Shown here: in pieces, positions 17,640 through 26,440 of the stretch
How the letters are laid out: each line of letters begins with the position of its first letter
How positions within the stretch are numbered: position 1 is the first letter of the stretch
Assembly: GCA_963678205.1 (NCBI GenBank)
Contig: OY782760.1
Location: 2,108,001-2,172,000 of the forward strand
Origin: G963556115 sp963678205
GTDB taxonomy: Bacteria > Planctomycetota > SZUA-567
DNA length: 64,000 nt
Reading direction: 5' to 3'
Notes under the pieces: model-generated
Database searches by the model: none
What the model was told of the DNA's origin: nothing
The model's input: the letters and a program-made list of their open reading frames with translations, nothing else
Position numbers and translations under genes: made by a program

Positions 17640-18290
17640 ATGACAAATTTAAAAGAGAGCAAACTTGAGGTTTCAAACGCGTATATAAATGATAATGTAC
17701 CGGCTGGTGAGTACTGGGCAAAAGTTGTACGAAAAGGTGAGGTACTTAGAATAACAGATGTAGAGGGAAATCAGGCGGCTGATACTATCTTTATAAATGC
17801 AAATAACTATGAAGAAAGATATCATGCAAATAATACTATGCGCATGCAGAAGAATGTATATATAGCACTTGGAACTGAGATCAGGTCTGACGAGAATAAT
17901 GTGATGCTTAAAGTTATCGCTGATTGTTGTGGTAATCATGATACACTTGGAAGTGCCTGTTCTTGTGAGAGTAATACTGCTCGTTACGGGCATGATAAGA
18001 GGTATATGCATAGTTGTAGAGATGTCTTTTTAAAAGGGATTCTTGATTTTGGTAATGGGCTGGATAAGCGCGATCAGGTGTGTAATATAAACTTTTTTAT
18101 GAATGTACCTGTTGATCCTGAAGGAGGCTCAAATTTTTCGGACGGTATTTCTGGGGCTGGTAAGTATGTTGAGATGAAAGCTGAGATGGATGTACTTGTT
18201 TTGGTCTCAAATTGTCCACAGCTCAATAATCCATGCAATGCGTATAATCCGACACCTATATTGATGTCTGTCTGGAAAGAAGGTGAGTAG
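17640..18290 (+). CDS. DUF1989 protein, urea carboxylase-associated protein 2 (carboxyguanidine deiminase subunit)
   Basis: The second DUF1989 paralogue is 216 residues from the ATG at 17640; another ATG at 17634 is too near the AGGG site. It shares DVEGNQAADTIF and YVEMKAEMDVLVLVSNCPQ with its neighbour and carries the cysteine-rich stretch CCGNHDTLGSACSCES, probably part of the metal or catalytic site. With the preceding protein it would form the deiminase acting between guanidine carboxylase and allophanate hydrolase. Its last bases include the ribosome site (AGGTGA) of the carboxylase gene, so translation is likely coupled. Confidence 0.8.
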   Translation: MTNLKESKLEVSNAYINDNVPAGEYWAKVVRKGEVLRITDVEGNQAADTIFINANNYEERYHANNTMRMQKNVYIALGTEIRSDENNVMLKVIADCCGNHDTLGSACSCESNTARYGHDKRYMHSCRDVFLKGILDFGNGLDKRDQVCNINFFMNVPVDPEGGSNFSDGISGAGKYVEMKAEMDVLVLVSNCPQLNNPCNAYNPTPILMSVWKEGE

Positions 18291-18291
18291 T

Positions 18292-21200
18292 ATGTTTTCT
18301 AAAGTTCTAGTTGCTAATCGTGGTGAAATTGCTTGCAGAATAATGCGGACTCTAAAAGATATGGGAATTAGAGCAGTCGGTATTTATTCTGAAGCTGATG
18401 TTGATGCAGAACATGTAATGATGGCTGACGAGGCATATTGTGTCGGTGCTGCACCTGCACGTGAGAGCTATCTGAATACAGCAAAAATTCTTGAAATTAT
18501 AAATAGTAACAACATTGAAGCGGTACATCCAGGATATGGGTTTTTGAGTGAGAATGTTGAGTTCAGTAAGTCTTGTAAAGATCTTGGTGTTGAATTTATT
18601 GGACCGACAGAAAAGCATATTCTCGATTTTGGTCTAAAGCATAGAGCAAGAGTACTTGCAGAGCAGGCAGGCGTTTCACTTATTCCTGGTAGTGGTCTCC
18701 TTCGTGACCTTGACGATGCATTGACCGAGGCTGATAAAGTTGGCTATCCTGTAATGCTTAAAAGTACTGCTGGTGGTGGCGGAATTGGGATGAGAATTTG
18801 TGAAGATATAAATGAACTGGAAAATGCCTTTGAAACAATTAAGCGCCTTGGTAAGAATAACTTCAATGATGATGGGATATTTCTTGAAAAGTATATTAGA
18901 GTGTCTCGTCATATCGAAGTTCAGATATTCGGTAATGGTCAAGGCAATATTGTGGTTCTTGGAGAGAGAGACTGTTCTGTACAGCGTAGAAACCAGAAAG
19001 TAATCGAAGAAACGCCAGCACCTGATATTTCTCAGAAGACACGAGAAGAGTTACATGCTGCGGCAAAAAGAATAGGAGAGATGATTGCGTATAGATCTGC
19101 TGGAACTGTAGAGTTTATTTATGATACCGAATCTGAGGAATTTTACTTTCTTGAGGTGAATACTCGTCTTCAGGTTGAGCATGGTATTACGGAGGAAGTA
19201 TTCGGAATTGATTTAGTGCGCTGGATGATTGAACTGTCTGCAGGTGAAGATCCTACTAAAAATATCGGTAAACTTGAACCTCATGGTGCTGCAATTGAAA
19301 TGAGAATTTACGCTGAAGATCCTGGTAAGAATTATCAGCCTTCAAGTGGGGTGATAACATCTGCTTGTTTTCCTGAAAATTCAAGGTGTGATAAATGGAT
19401 TGAAACAGGTACTGAGGTATGCGCCCATTATGATCCGTTACTCGCAAAACTAATTGTAAAGGGCGAGGACAGGTCTGAGGCAATCAGGAATTCAGTTCAA
19501 GCTTTACATTCAACGAAAATTTGCGGCTTTGAGACAAATCTGATTCTACTTGAGCAGATTATGAATAATGAGGCATTTATCTGTGGTAAGTTATATACCC
19601 GCCTGTTAGATACTATAGAGTATTCGGCTAAAACTGTTGAGGTTATTACTCCGGGAACTCAGACTACGGTTCAGGATGTACCGGGTAGAGTGGGGTATTG
19701 GGGGATAGGTGTTCCTCCGTCTGGGCCTATGGATTCACTCCATTTTAAAATTGCCAATACGCTTGTTGGTAATAATGAGAATGCGGCTGCTCTTGAAATG
19801 ACATTGATGGGTGGAAGCTTCAAGTTCAATGTTGATAGTGTGATTGCTATTGCTGGAGCTGAGGTCAAAATTTTACTCAACAATGAAGTAATAGAAGCAT
19901 TTAAAGCTGTAAATGTTGCCAAGGGTGATATTCTAAGCATTGGTCGATTTGATAAAGGACAGAGGGTCTACTTTGCACTTCGAGGTGGATTTGATGTTCC
20001 AGATTATATGGCAAGTAAATCAACATTTACTCTTGGACGTTTTGGCGGGCACGCTGGACGGGCTCTTATGGCAGGAGATGTTCTGCGTATTGGAAGCGAT
20101 ATTGCAGAAAGTTGGCAGATTAAAGAATATCCTGCAAGCTTACGCTATAATTTTTCTTCGCACTGGAAGATTGGTGTAATGTATGGTCCTCATGGTGCGC
20201 CTGACTTCTTCACTGTTGATGATATAAAGACACTATTCAAGCATAAATGGGAGGTTCATTTTAACTCTTCAAGAACTGGTGTGAGATTGATAGGACCTAA
20301 ACCCAAATGGGCTAGAACAGATGGTGGTGAGGCTGGTCTTCATCCTTCAAATATTCATGATAATGCTTATGCTATTGGGGCGGTAGACTTTACTGGTGAT
20401 ATGCCGGTTATTCTTGGCCCGGATGGACCGAGTTTGGGAGGATTTGTTTGTCCAATAACTGTTGTTGAAGCTGAGCTATGGAAGGTTGGACAGTTAAAGG
20501 CAGGGGATACGGTTGAGTTTATACCTGTAACACTTGAAAAGGCTATAGAGCTGAATGAATTAGGCGATAGTCTTAAGGTCTTTACTGGAGATGTTTCTGA
20601 ATTTTCTAGCTCTTTCTTTGAGAGCGATACTCCTGTTATTGCTAGTTGGAATTCTGATGATGAATTGGAGAAAATTGTTTGTAGGCAGTCAGGTGATAAT
20701 TATATACTGCTTGAATTTGGAAAACTTGAACTGGATCTTCGCTTGCGTTTTAAGGTGCATGCTTGGGACTTAAAATTTTCTGAGCTGAATATTTCTGGTA
20801 TTTTAGATATTACACCTGGGATTAGATCTATTCAGATTCATTTTGATTCAAAAATTATATCAAGAGCAGAACTTCTAGACGTAATTGAGTCTCTTATTCA
20901 AAATCTGAGTGAGAACTGTCCTGTGGAAGTAGATTCCAGAATTGTTTATCTTCCTCTGAGTTGGGATGATCCTCAGACAAAACGTGCAATTCAGAAGTAT
21001 GTGTCATCGGTTCGTAAAGATGCACCGTGGTGTCCAAGCAATATCGAATTTATAAAGCGTATAAATGGTTTGGATTCAATTGAAGACGTCAAAGATATTC
21101 TGTTTGATGCTAGTTATCTTGTAATGGGTCTGGGTGATGTATATCTTGGCGCTCCTGTGGCGACTCCTGTTGATCCGCGCCATAGACTGGTGACCACTAA

Positions 21201-21882
21201 GTACAATCCTGCAAGAACCTGGACTCCAGAGAATGCAGTTGGGATTGGTGGTGCGTATCTATGTGTTTACGGTATGGAAGGCCCTGGCGGATATCAGTTT
21301 GTAGGGCGGACTGTGCAGATGTGGAATCGTTATCATGTTACAAAAGAATTTGAGGCTGGAAAACCGTGGCTACTTAGAAGCTTTGATCAGATAAAATTCT
21401 ATCCTGTTTCTGGTGAAGAATTACTTGAGATGAGACGGGATTTTGTAAAGGGACGCTTTACTTTAAGAATTGAGGATGCTAAATTTAATATTGAAGAGTA
21501 TGAGCGTTTTCTTGCAGACAATAATGAAAGCATTACTACATTCAAGGAAAAGCAGCAGGCCGCTTTTGCCAAGGAATATCAGTATTGGGTAGAAAATAAC
21601 CTGCTTACTTTTGAAGAAGAGGTTGCATCTTTAGAAAAAGTAGAGTGTGAAATTGCTCAAGGAACTATTCCTGTTGCTGCAAATGTTTCAGGCTGTATAT
21701 GGAAGTTTAATAAGGACTTAGGTGATACTGTTGAAGAGGGCGAAGATATTATTGTGCTTGAAAGTATGAAGACTGAGATTGCTGTTACAGCACCATGTAG
21801 TGGTAAAATTTCACAAATCTTCTGTAAGTCAGGTGATACGATAAATCAAGGACAGAGCCTTTGCACAGTTATTCCGCATTAA
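18292..21882 (+). CDS. Guanidine/urea carboxylase (biotin-dependent)
   Basis: The ATG at 18292 follows AGGTGA by five bases and gives 1196 residues (a GTG at 18283 is in frame but overlaps that site). Domains in order: biotin carboxylase with ATP-grasp, about 1-450 (KVLVANRGEIACRI, GGGGIGM); a KipA-like allophanate-hydrolase-subunit-2 domain, about 455-760; a KipI-like domain, about 800-1060, with GIGGAYLCVYGMEGPGGYQF; and a biotinyl domain with ESMKTE, where Lys1160 should carry biotin. This is the bacterial urea-carboxylase arrangement. Clusters with two DUF1989 proteins act on guanidine rather than urea according to recent work. A single active-site Asp/Asn difference has been reported to separate the two, but I could not place it reliably by eye. 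It carboxylates the substrate in the cytoplasm. Confidence 0.9.
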   Translation: MFSKVLVANRGEIACRIMRTLKDMGIRAVGIYSEADVDAEHVMMADEAYCVGAAPARESYLNTAKILEIINSNNIEAVHPGYGFLSENVEFSKSCKDLGVEFIGPTEKHILDFGLKHRARVLAEQAGVSLIPGSGLLRDLDDALTEADKVGYPVMLKSTAGGGGIGMRICEDINELENAFETIKRLGKNNFNDDGIFLEKYIRVSRHIEVQIFGNGQGNIVVLGERDCSVQRRNQKVIEETPAPDISQKTREELHAAAKRIGEMIAYRSAGTVEFIYDTESEEFYFLEVNTRLQVEHGITEEVFGIDLVRWMIELSAGEDPTKNIGKLEPHGAAIEMRIYAEDPGKNYQPSSGVITSACFPENSRCDKWIETGTEVCAHYDPLLAKLIVKGEDRSEAIRNSVQALHSTKICGFETNLILLEQIMNNEAFICGKLYTRLLDTIEYSAKTVEVITPGTQTTVQDVPGRVGYWGIGVPPSGPMDSLHFKIANTLVGNNENAAALEMTLMGGSFKFNVDSVIAIAGAEVKILLNNEVIEAFKAVNVAKGDILSIGRFDKGQRVYFALRGGFDVPDYMASKSTFTLGRFGGHAGRALMAGDVLRIGSDIAESWQIKEYPASLRYNFSSHWKIGVMYGPHGAPDFFTVDDIKTLFKHKWEVHFNSSRTGVRLIGPKPKWARTDGGEAGLHPSNIHDNAYAIGAVDFTGDMPVILGPDGPSLGGFVCPITVVEAELWKVGQLKAGDTVEFIPVTLEKAIELNELGDSLKVFTGDVSEFSSSFFESDTPVIASWNSDDELEKIVCRQSGDNYILLEFGKLELDLRLRFKVHAWDLKFSELNISGILDITPGIRSIQIHFDSKIISRAELLDVIESLIQNLSENCPVEVDSRIVYLPLSWDDPQTKRAIQKYVSSVRKDAPWCPSNIEFIKRINGLDSIEDVKDILFDASYLVMGLGDVYLGAPVATPVDPRHRLVTTKYNPARTWTPENAVGIGGAYLCVYGMEGPGGYQFVGRTVQMWNRYHVTKEFEAGKPWLLRSFDQIKFYPVSGEELLEMRRDFVKGRFTLRIEDAKFNIEEYERFLADNNESITTFKEKQQAAFAKEYQYWVENNLLTFEEEVASLEKVECEIAQGTIPVAANVSGCIWKFNKDLGDTVEEGEDIIVLESMKTEIAVTAPCSGKISQIFCKSGDTINQGQSLCTVIPH

Positions 21883-21897
21883 AGTTGAGATTTTATA

Positions 21898-23667
21898 ATG
21901 ATAAATTTACAGATAACATCGCTTCTTGAGAAGTACTCAAGTAATGAACTTAATGTTCGTGAGGTTGTAGAATATTGTCGTGAGCAGATGGAAAAAATTC
22001 CTGAGGAGGCGTTTATTTATAAACTAACCAGTAATGAGCTGGAAGTTTATATTAAAACAATATCTTCTAAATCAGTAGAAAAGTTGCCGCTATATGGTGT
22101 TCCGTTTGTAATAAAAGATAATATTGATCTTGCTGGAGTTCCGACGACTGCTGGGTGTCCCGATTTTACTTACACTCCAAATAAAAGTGCTTATGTTGTT
22201 GGCATACTGATTTCTGCAGGGGCGATACCTTTAGCAAAGACTAATTTGGATCAGTTCGCTACTGGGTTAGTTGGAACACGTTCTCCATATGGCGTATGTC
22301 CAAATAGTTTTAATGCTGAATATATTTCTGGTGGATCAAGTAGTGGGTCGTCGGTGGCTGTTGCTCAGGGGTGTTGTAGTTTTTCACTTGGAACTGATAC
22401 CGCGGGGTCTGGCAGAGTTCCAGCTGCATTTAATAATCTTGTTGGAGTCAAACCATCCAAAGGGTTGCTTAGCTGTTCTGGGGTAGTACCAGCTTGTAAA
22501 AGCCTTGACTGTGTTTCAATCTTTGCACTTGATGCTGCTGATGCAAAAACGATATTTGAAATTGCTAGTGATTATGATGAAGCCGATCCATATTCAAGGA
22601 AATTGAAATCAGTAAGTAGATTAGCTTCTGACTTTAAAGTTGGTGTTCCTAGTTGTAATCAATTGGAGTTTTTTGGTAATGATGAGTATGAAGTTGCTTT
22701 TGAGAAGAGTATTACGCTTTTGAAAGATGCCGGGGCTACGATTGTTGAAATTGACTTCAGCTCATTTTTAGAAACTGCCAATCTGCTTTACTCCGGACCT
22801 TGGGTTAATGAAAGATATGCTGCTGTTGGGGATTTTATTGAGAAGAACAAGGAGGCAGTGCTGTCTACCACGAGTTCGATTATATTGTCAGGGCTAAAAT
22901 TTTCAGCTTCAGATGTGTTTGAGGCAATGTATGAACTGCAAAGACTTAAAAAAATAGCGGACAAGGTAATGGATTCGGTTGACTTAATCATTACTCCGAC
23001 TGCTGGGACTTACTATACGATAAAGGAAGTTCTTGAAAATCCTATAGAGCTGAATACTAATCTCGGGTATTACACAAACTATATGAATCTTCTTGATTAT
23101 GCTGCTATAAGTATACCTGTTGAGATAGAGACTATAGTGCCATTTGGTGTTACGGCTGTTTCACATGCTGGGCATGACATGAAGCTGCTGAGAGTTGCTG
23201 ATATTTTGCAGAAGGCTGCAGCTTTACCGGTTGGTAAGACAACTTATAAGCCGGGGATGTGTAGTTTTGGTGAGAACTTAGGTTGTATTGATTTTGCTGT
23301 ATGTGGTGCTCACTTGAAGGGACAGGCGTTACATCACCAACTTGAAGAATTGAGAGCTGATTTTGTAGGCTCTTGCATGAGTGCAGAGGAGTATAGAATG
23401 TATGCGTTTGAGTCTGGTGGTGTAAAAAAACCTGGGATGATCCATGACTCTGAGTCTGGCGGTAGTGTGTATCTTGAAATTTATAGGTTGTCTGCAGCTG
23501 ATTTTGGGCGTTTTGTTAATTCTATACCAGCTCCATTAGGAATAGGTAAGATTAAGTTGCGCAACGGCGATGTTGTTAGTGGGTTTATTGCTGAGCAGGA
23601 GGTTGAAGATATTGGGGAGGATATAACTTCTTATGGTGACTGGCGTAAGTATATGGCCGGGAAGTGA
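21898..23667 (+). CDS. atzF: Allophanate hydrolase
   Basis: The 589-residue protein has an amidase-signature domain, about residues 1-440, and a C-terminal allophanate-hydrolase domain, about 465-589. The catalytic triad is Lys73 (PFVIKDN), cis-Ser147 (GGSSSGSS) and Ser171 (GTDTAGSGRVPA); the spacings of 74 and 24 residues equal those of characterised AtzF. It hydrolyses allophanate to ammonia and carbon dioxide, the last step in the guanidine or urea route. The C-terminal domain (GENLGCIDFAVCGAHLKGQALHH) is typical of the stand-alone enzyme. It is the last gene of the operon and is followed by a strong hairpin at 23683-23728. Confidence 0.92.
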   Translation: MINLQITSLLEKYSSNELNVREVVEYCREQMEKIPEEAFIYKLTSNELEVYIKTISSKSVEKLPLYGVPFVIKDNIDLAGVPTTAGCPDFTYTPNKSAYVVGILISAGAIPLAKTNLDQFATGLVGTRSPYGVCPNSFNAEYISGGSSSGSSVAVAQGCCSFSLGTDTAGSGRVPAAFNNLVGVKPSKGLLSCSGVVPACKSLDCVSIFALDAADAKTIFEIASDYDEADPYSRKLKSVSRLASDFKVGVPSCNQLEFFGNDEYEVAFEKSITLLKDAGATIVEIDFSSFLETANLLYSGPWVNERYAAVGDFIEKNKEAVLSTTSSIILSGLKFSASDVFEAMYELQRLKKIADKVMDSVDLIITPTAGTYYTIKEVLENPIELNTNLGYYTNYMNLLDYAAISIPVEIETIVPFGVTAVSHAGHDMKLLRVADILQKAAALPVGKTTYKPGMCSFGENLGCIDFAVCGAHLKGQALHHQLEELRADFVGSCMSAEEYRMYAFESGGVKKPGMIHDSESGGSVYLEIYRLSAADFGRFVNSIPAPLGIGKIKLRNGDVVSGFIAEQEVEDIGEDITSYGDWRKYMAGK

Positions 23668-23682
23668 TTATTGTGATAATCA

Positions 23683-23728
23683 GTAATATATACTGGCTGA
23701 AACAATTGTTCCAGCCAGTATATATTAC
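23683..23728. terminator. Bidirectional hairpin between convergent genes
   Basis: A perfect 17-bp stem (23683-23699 with 23712-23728) with a 12-base loop lies between the allophanate hydrolase stop and the DUF368 gene stop. It is placed to end both transcripts, although neither side has a long T run. Confidence 0.75.
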
Positions 23729-23737
23729 GACAACATT

Positions 23738-24856
23738 TTATGAGTTTTTTGATGCCAGTTTTTCTAGGATTAATACAACTAGTATTCCGGCAATTGCCAT
23801 AAGTATTGCGTAAAAAGTGAGTGGATTAAGACCAGTAATTTTTTTAATGTATTCACTCGAGAGTGCGGAGTTGGTATATTCCATTACTTTGCAGTCAAAT
23901 GCTTTGGCGTAATTCCATGGTAGTACCAGTATCTCTTCAACAACCTTCTCTTTATGTCCATCAATTACATGTTTGAGGAGTGTATGCTTCCATGGCCATA
24001 TTTTACGCATAGCCCCCATCATCATTCCAACAAGTACGCACATTGTACCTTGATACCATCTGGCAAGCACCCATTTTAGGAATCGCGAGAAGCCAATAAT
24101 ACCTGAAATCTGTCCAAGTTGGAAAAGTACTAGAGCCCAAAATGCTCCTGTAGAAGCTAGGAGATCGTAACTTTCTTGAAACTTAAAGGCTGCTGCAAGT
24201 TTTATCGCCGTTACAAAAGTCTTTATTGCTCCGGTGATATAATAATATTTACCGAGTACTAGCAGTAAAAATGAGCCACTGATTCCTGGAAGAATCATTG
24301 CGCAGATCCCAATGATTCCACAGAGAAAGATAAACCACCAGCTTTCTGGTGTTGCAACAGGTATAAGACCACATATCTTCCATGCTCCTATAAAGCCAAG
24401 AATGACTAAGAGCAAGCGCTTAATATTCCATTTATCAATTTCTTTGAAAACAATGAAGATAGACCCTAAAATCAACCCAAAGAATCCTGACCAAGTAAGA
24501 ATAGGATGGTGCTCAAGCAGACTGTGCATCAGGCTTGCTGTTGAAAGAATTGCAAGGCTTACTCCTGAAAAAAGTGCAACAATAAAACGTAAATGGACAT
24601 GAGCAAGTGCTTCTTTGAAGTTGAGTCTGAATACTTTCTTTAACGCAATCCAGTCGAATGATGCTATCGCATTTATCAAGCTCTGATATACCCCAGTAAT
24701 AAATGCTATTGTACCCCCAGAAACGCCAGGAATAATGTCAGCCGCTCCCATGCATAGTCCTTTAATAAATAAAATAATTGCATCAAAGTAGCTGTCTGGT
24801 CCAGGACTGGCACAAAACGCTTCTTTCCAGCTTTGTTTTACTTTTTTACCTTCCAA
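23738..24856 (-). CDS. DUF368 membrane protein, putative polyprenyl-phosphate flippase (PopT type)
   Basis: The 372-residue protein has about nine hydrophobic segments. The first carries KGLCMGAADIIPGVSGGTIAFITGVY, the defining motif of DUF368, which recurs in a second half as IGICAMILPGISGSFLLLVLGKY, an internal inverted duplication. Members of this family were recently shown to recycle undecaprenyl phosphate across the inner membrane. The C-terminal 80 residues include a hydrophilic stretch (about 280-325) and a last helix. It is monocistronic, convergent with allophanate hydrolase. Its start has GGAGAG upstream. Function is inferred from the family. Confidence 0.85.
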   Translation of the reverse strand: MEGKKVKQSWKEAFCASPGPDSYFDAIILFIKGLCMGAADIIPGVSGGTIAFITGVYQSLINAIASFDWIALKKVFRLNFKEALAHVHLRFIVALFSGVSLAILSTASLMHSLLEHHPILTWSGFFGLILGSIFIVFKEIDKWNIKRLLLVILGFIGAWKICGLIPVATPESWWFIFLCGIIGICAMILPGISGSFLLLVLGKYYYITGAIKTFVTAIKLAAAFKFQESYDLLASTGAFWALVLFQLGQISGIIGFSRFLKWVLARWYQGTMCVLVGMMMGAMRKIWPWKHTLLKHVIDGHKEKVVEEILVLPWNYAKAFDCKVMEYTNSALSSEYIKKITGLNPLTFYAILMAIAGILVVLILEKLASKNS

Positions 24857-25130
24857 GCACTCTCTCCTTAGTTATGATTGAATATATGTATGTTTTAATA
24901 TTACTCAATATTGTTGTGTTGTTGTTAATCTTTTGTTTGAGTATAGTTATAGTTGATCGTTATTTCAATTGTATATAAATAAAAAGTCGTGGATATGCTT
25001 AATTTACTTGACGTAATTTAAAAAATAACGAAAATAAACGTAGAAATTATATTTGTATATATTATGATAATAACGTCTTGCGGAAAATATGACAGTTAAA
25101 TATTTGTAAATTTCATAAAGAAAGTATGTT

Positions 25131-26396
25131 ATGGAAACAAGCCTTAGAAATACTTCTCCGATAATATATAACTTATTTCCTCCAATTGTGGGCGATGTTG
25201 GACATTGGATCGGACATATTCAACGCGCTGCAGGTATGGGATTTAACTGGTGCTTTATAAACCCTATACACCTTGTGGGGGCGTCTGGAAGTCTTTATGC
25301 TGTACGAGATTATTTTGAACTTAGTCCTGTTTTCTTTGGGGAGAACAGTAAGAATACTCAGTGGTCTCGATTTAAGAGGTTCGTCACCGAGTCAAGAGCG
25401 ATGGGAGTTGAGGTTATGGTTGATCTGGTTATCAATCATAGTGCTTATGACAATCCTCTTACGCGTGATAAGCGCAAGTGGTACAAATTAAATGACGATG
25501 GCTCAATAAAAAATCCTGGATGCAAGGATGATTCAGCTCCAGGTGGCTGGGTGACATGGGGCGATCTGAATGAATTTGATAATAAGAACTCAAGTGAACG
25601 TGATGAATTATGGGAGTATTGGTGGAATTTAGTAAAAAAGTTTATTGAGTCTGGAGTACGTGGCTTCAGGTGTGATGCTGCATATCAAATCCCTAATTCT
25701 TTATGGAAGATGCTTATTTCGCGTTCTCGTGAGATTGATTCTGAAATAACATTTTTTGCTGAAAGTCTCGGTTGTTCTTTAGAGCAGACGGTTGGGCTTG
25801 TTGAAGCAGGACATGACTTTGTTTTTAATTCTGGAAAATGGTGGGACTATAAGTCTAATTGGTTTATTGAACAGAATAATGCTCTGGTAAAGAAAGGTGG
25901 AAGGTCGATATCCTTTCCAGAAAGTCATGATACTCAACGGCTTGATGTTGAGTTTCATAGTGACTTAGATAGAGTTAAGCAGCATTATCTCTTTACAGCT
26001 CTGATTGCTTCAGGAATTCTCATACCAATTGGTTTTGAATATGGCTTTAAAAAGCAACTTCATGTGGTTCATACTAATCCTTTTGATTATGAAGGTGCGA
26101 GCTATGATTTAACCGATTATATCAGACACATTAATGAGTTGAAGTTGAGGTATCCTCTTCTTTCTCTTGATGGTGAGCTGAAAGTTGTAGATGCAGAGAA
26201 TTCAAAAGTTTTGGTAATGGTGAAAAGCTGTAAAGGTCACAAAGATAAAATGCTATTTGTTTTTAATCGCTCTGATTGTGAGACTCAAGTTGATATGAAA
26301 AATATTTTCAAAAAGATTGGGGCTCGTGATTTAAAAGAATCTGAAAAAGGTTCTTTGGTAATGCGGAGGTATGGGTTTACTCTGTGTGCGATTTGA
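25131..26396 (+). CDS. GH13-family alpha-glucan-acting enzyme
   Basis: The 421-residue protein keeps the alpha-amylase (GH13) regions: DLVINH at residues 98-103, the nucleophile Asp182 in GFRCDAA, the acid/base Glu211 in FFAES, and His266-Asp267 in ESHDT. There is no signal peptide, so it acts in the cytoplasm. It is shorter than most amylases and has only a small C-terminal beta domain, with strands around residues 330-421. The next gene encodes a GH57 branching enzyme-like protein 44 bases downstream on the same strand, so the two probably act on storage glucan. It could be an amylase-like or a maltosyl- or glucanotransferase; specificity cannot be read from the motifs. Confidence 0.8.
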   Translation: METSLRNTSPIIYNLFPPIVGDVGHWIGHIQRAAGMGFNWCFINPIHLVGASGSLYAVRDYFELSPVFFGENSKNTQWSRFKRFVTESRAMGVEVMVDLVINHSAYDNPLTRDKRKWYKLNDDGSIKNPGCKDDSAPGGWVTWGDLNEFDNKNSSERDELWEYWWNLVKKFIESGVRGFRCDAAYQIPNSLWKMLISRSREIDSEITFFAESLGCSLEQTVGLVEAGHDFVFNSGKWWDYKSNWFIEQNNALVKKGGRSISFPESHDTQRLDVEFHSDLDRVKQHYLFTALIASGILIPIGFEYGFKKQLHVVHTNPFDYEGASYDLTDYIRHINELKLRYPLLSLDGELKVVDAENSKVLVMVKSCKGHKDKMLFVFNRSDCETQVDMKNIFKKIGARDLKESEKGSLVMRRYGFTLCAI

Positions 26397-26440
26397 TTGG
26401 GTTGTGTGTGTTGATTTGTTAGAATGATATTGGGGAAGCG

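Noticed and set aside
24857..25130. A 66-codon plus-strand frame starting within the DUF368 gene and running into the gap
   Set aside because: It begins opposite the DUF368 coding region and is hydrophobic by AT-richness only, with no ribosome site or conserved feature.
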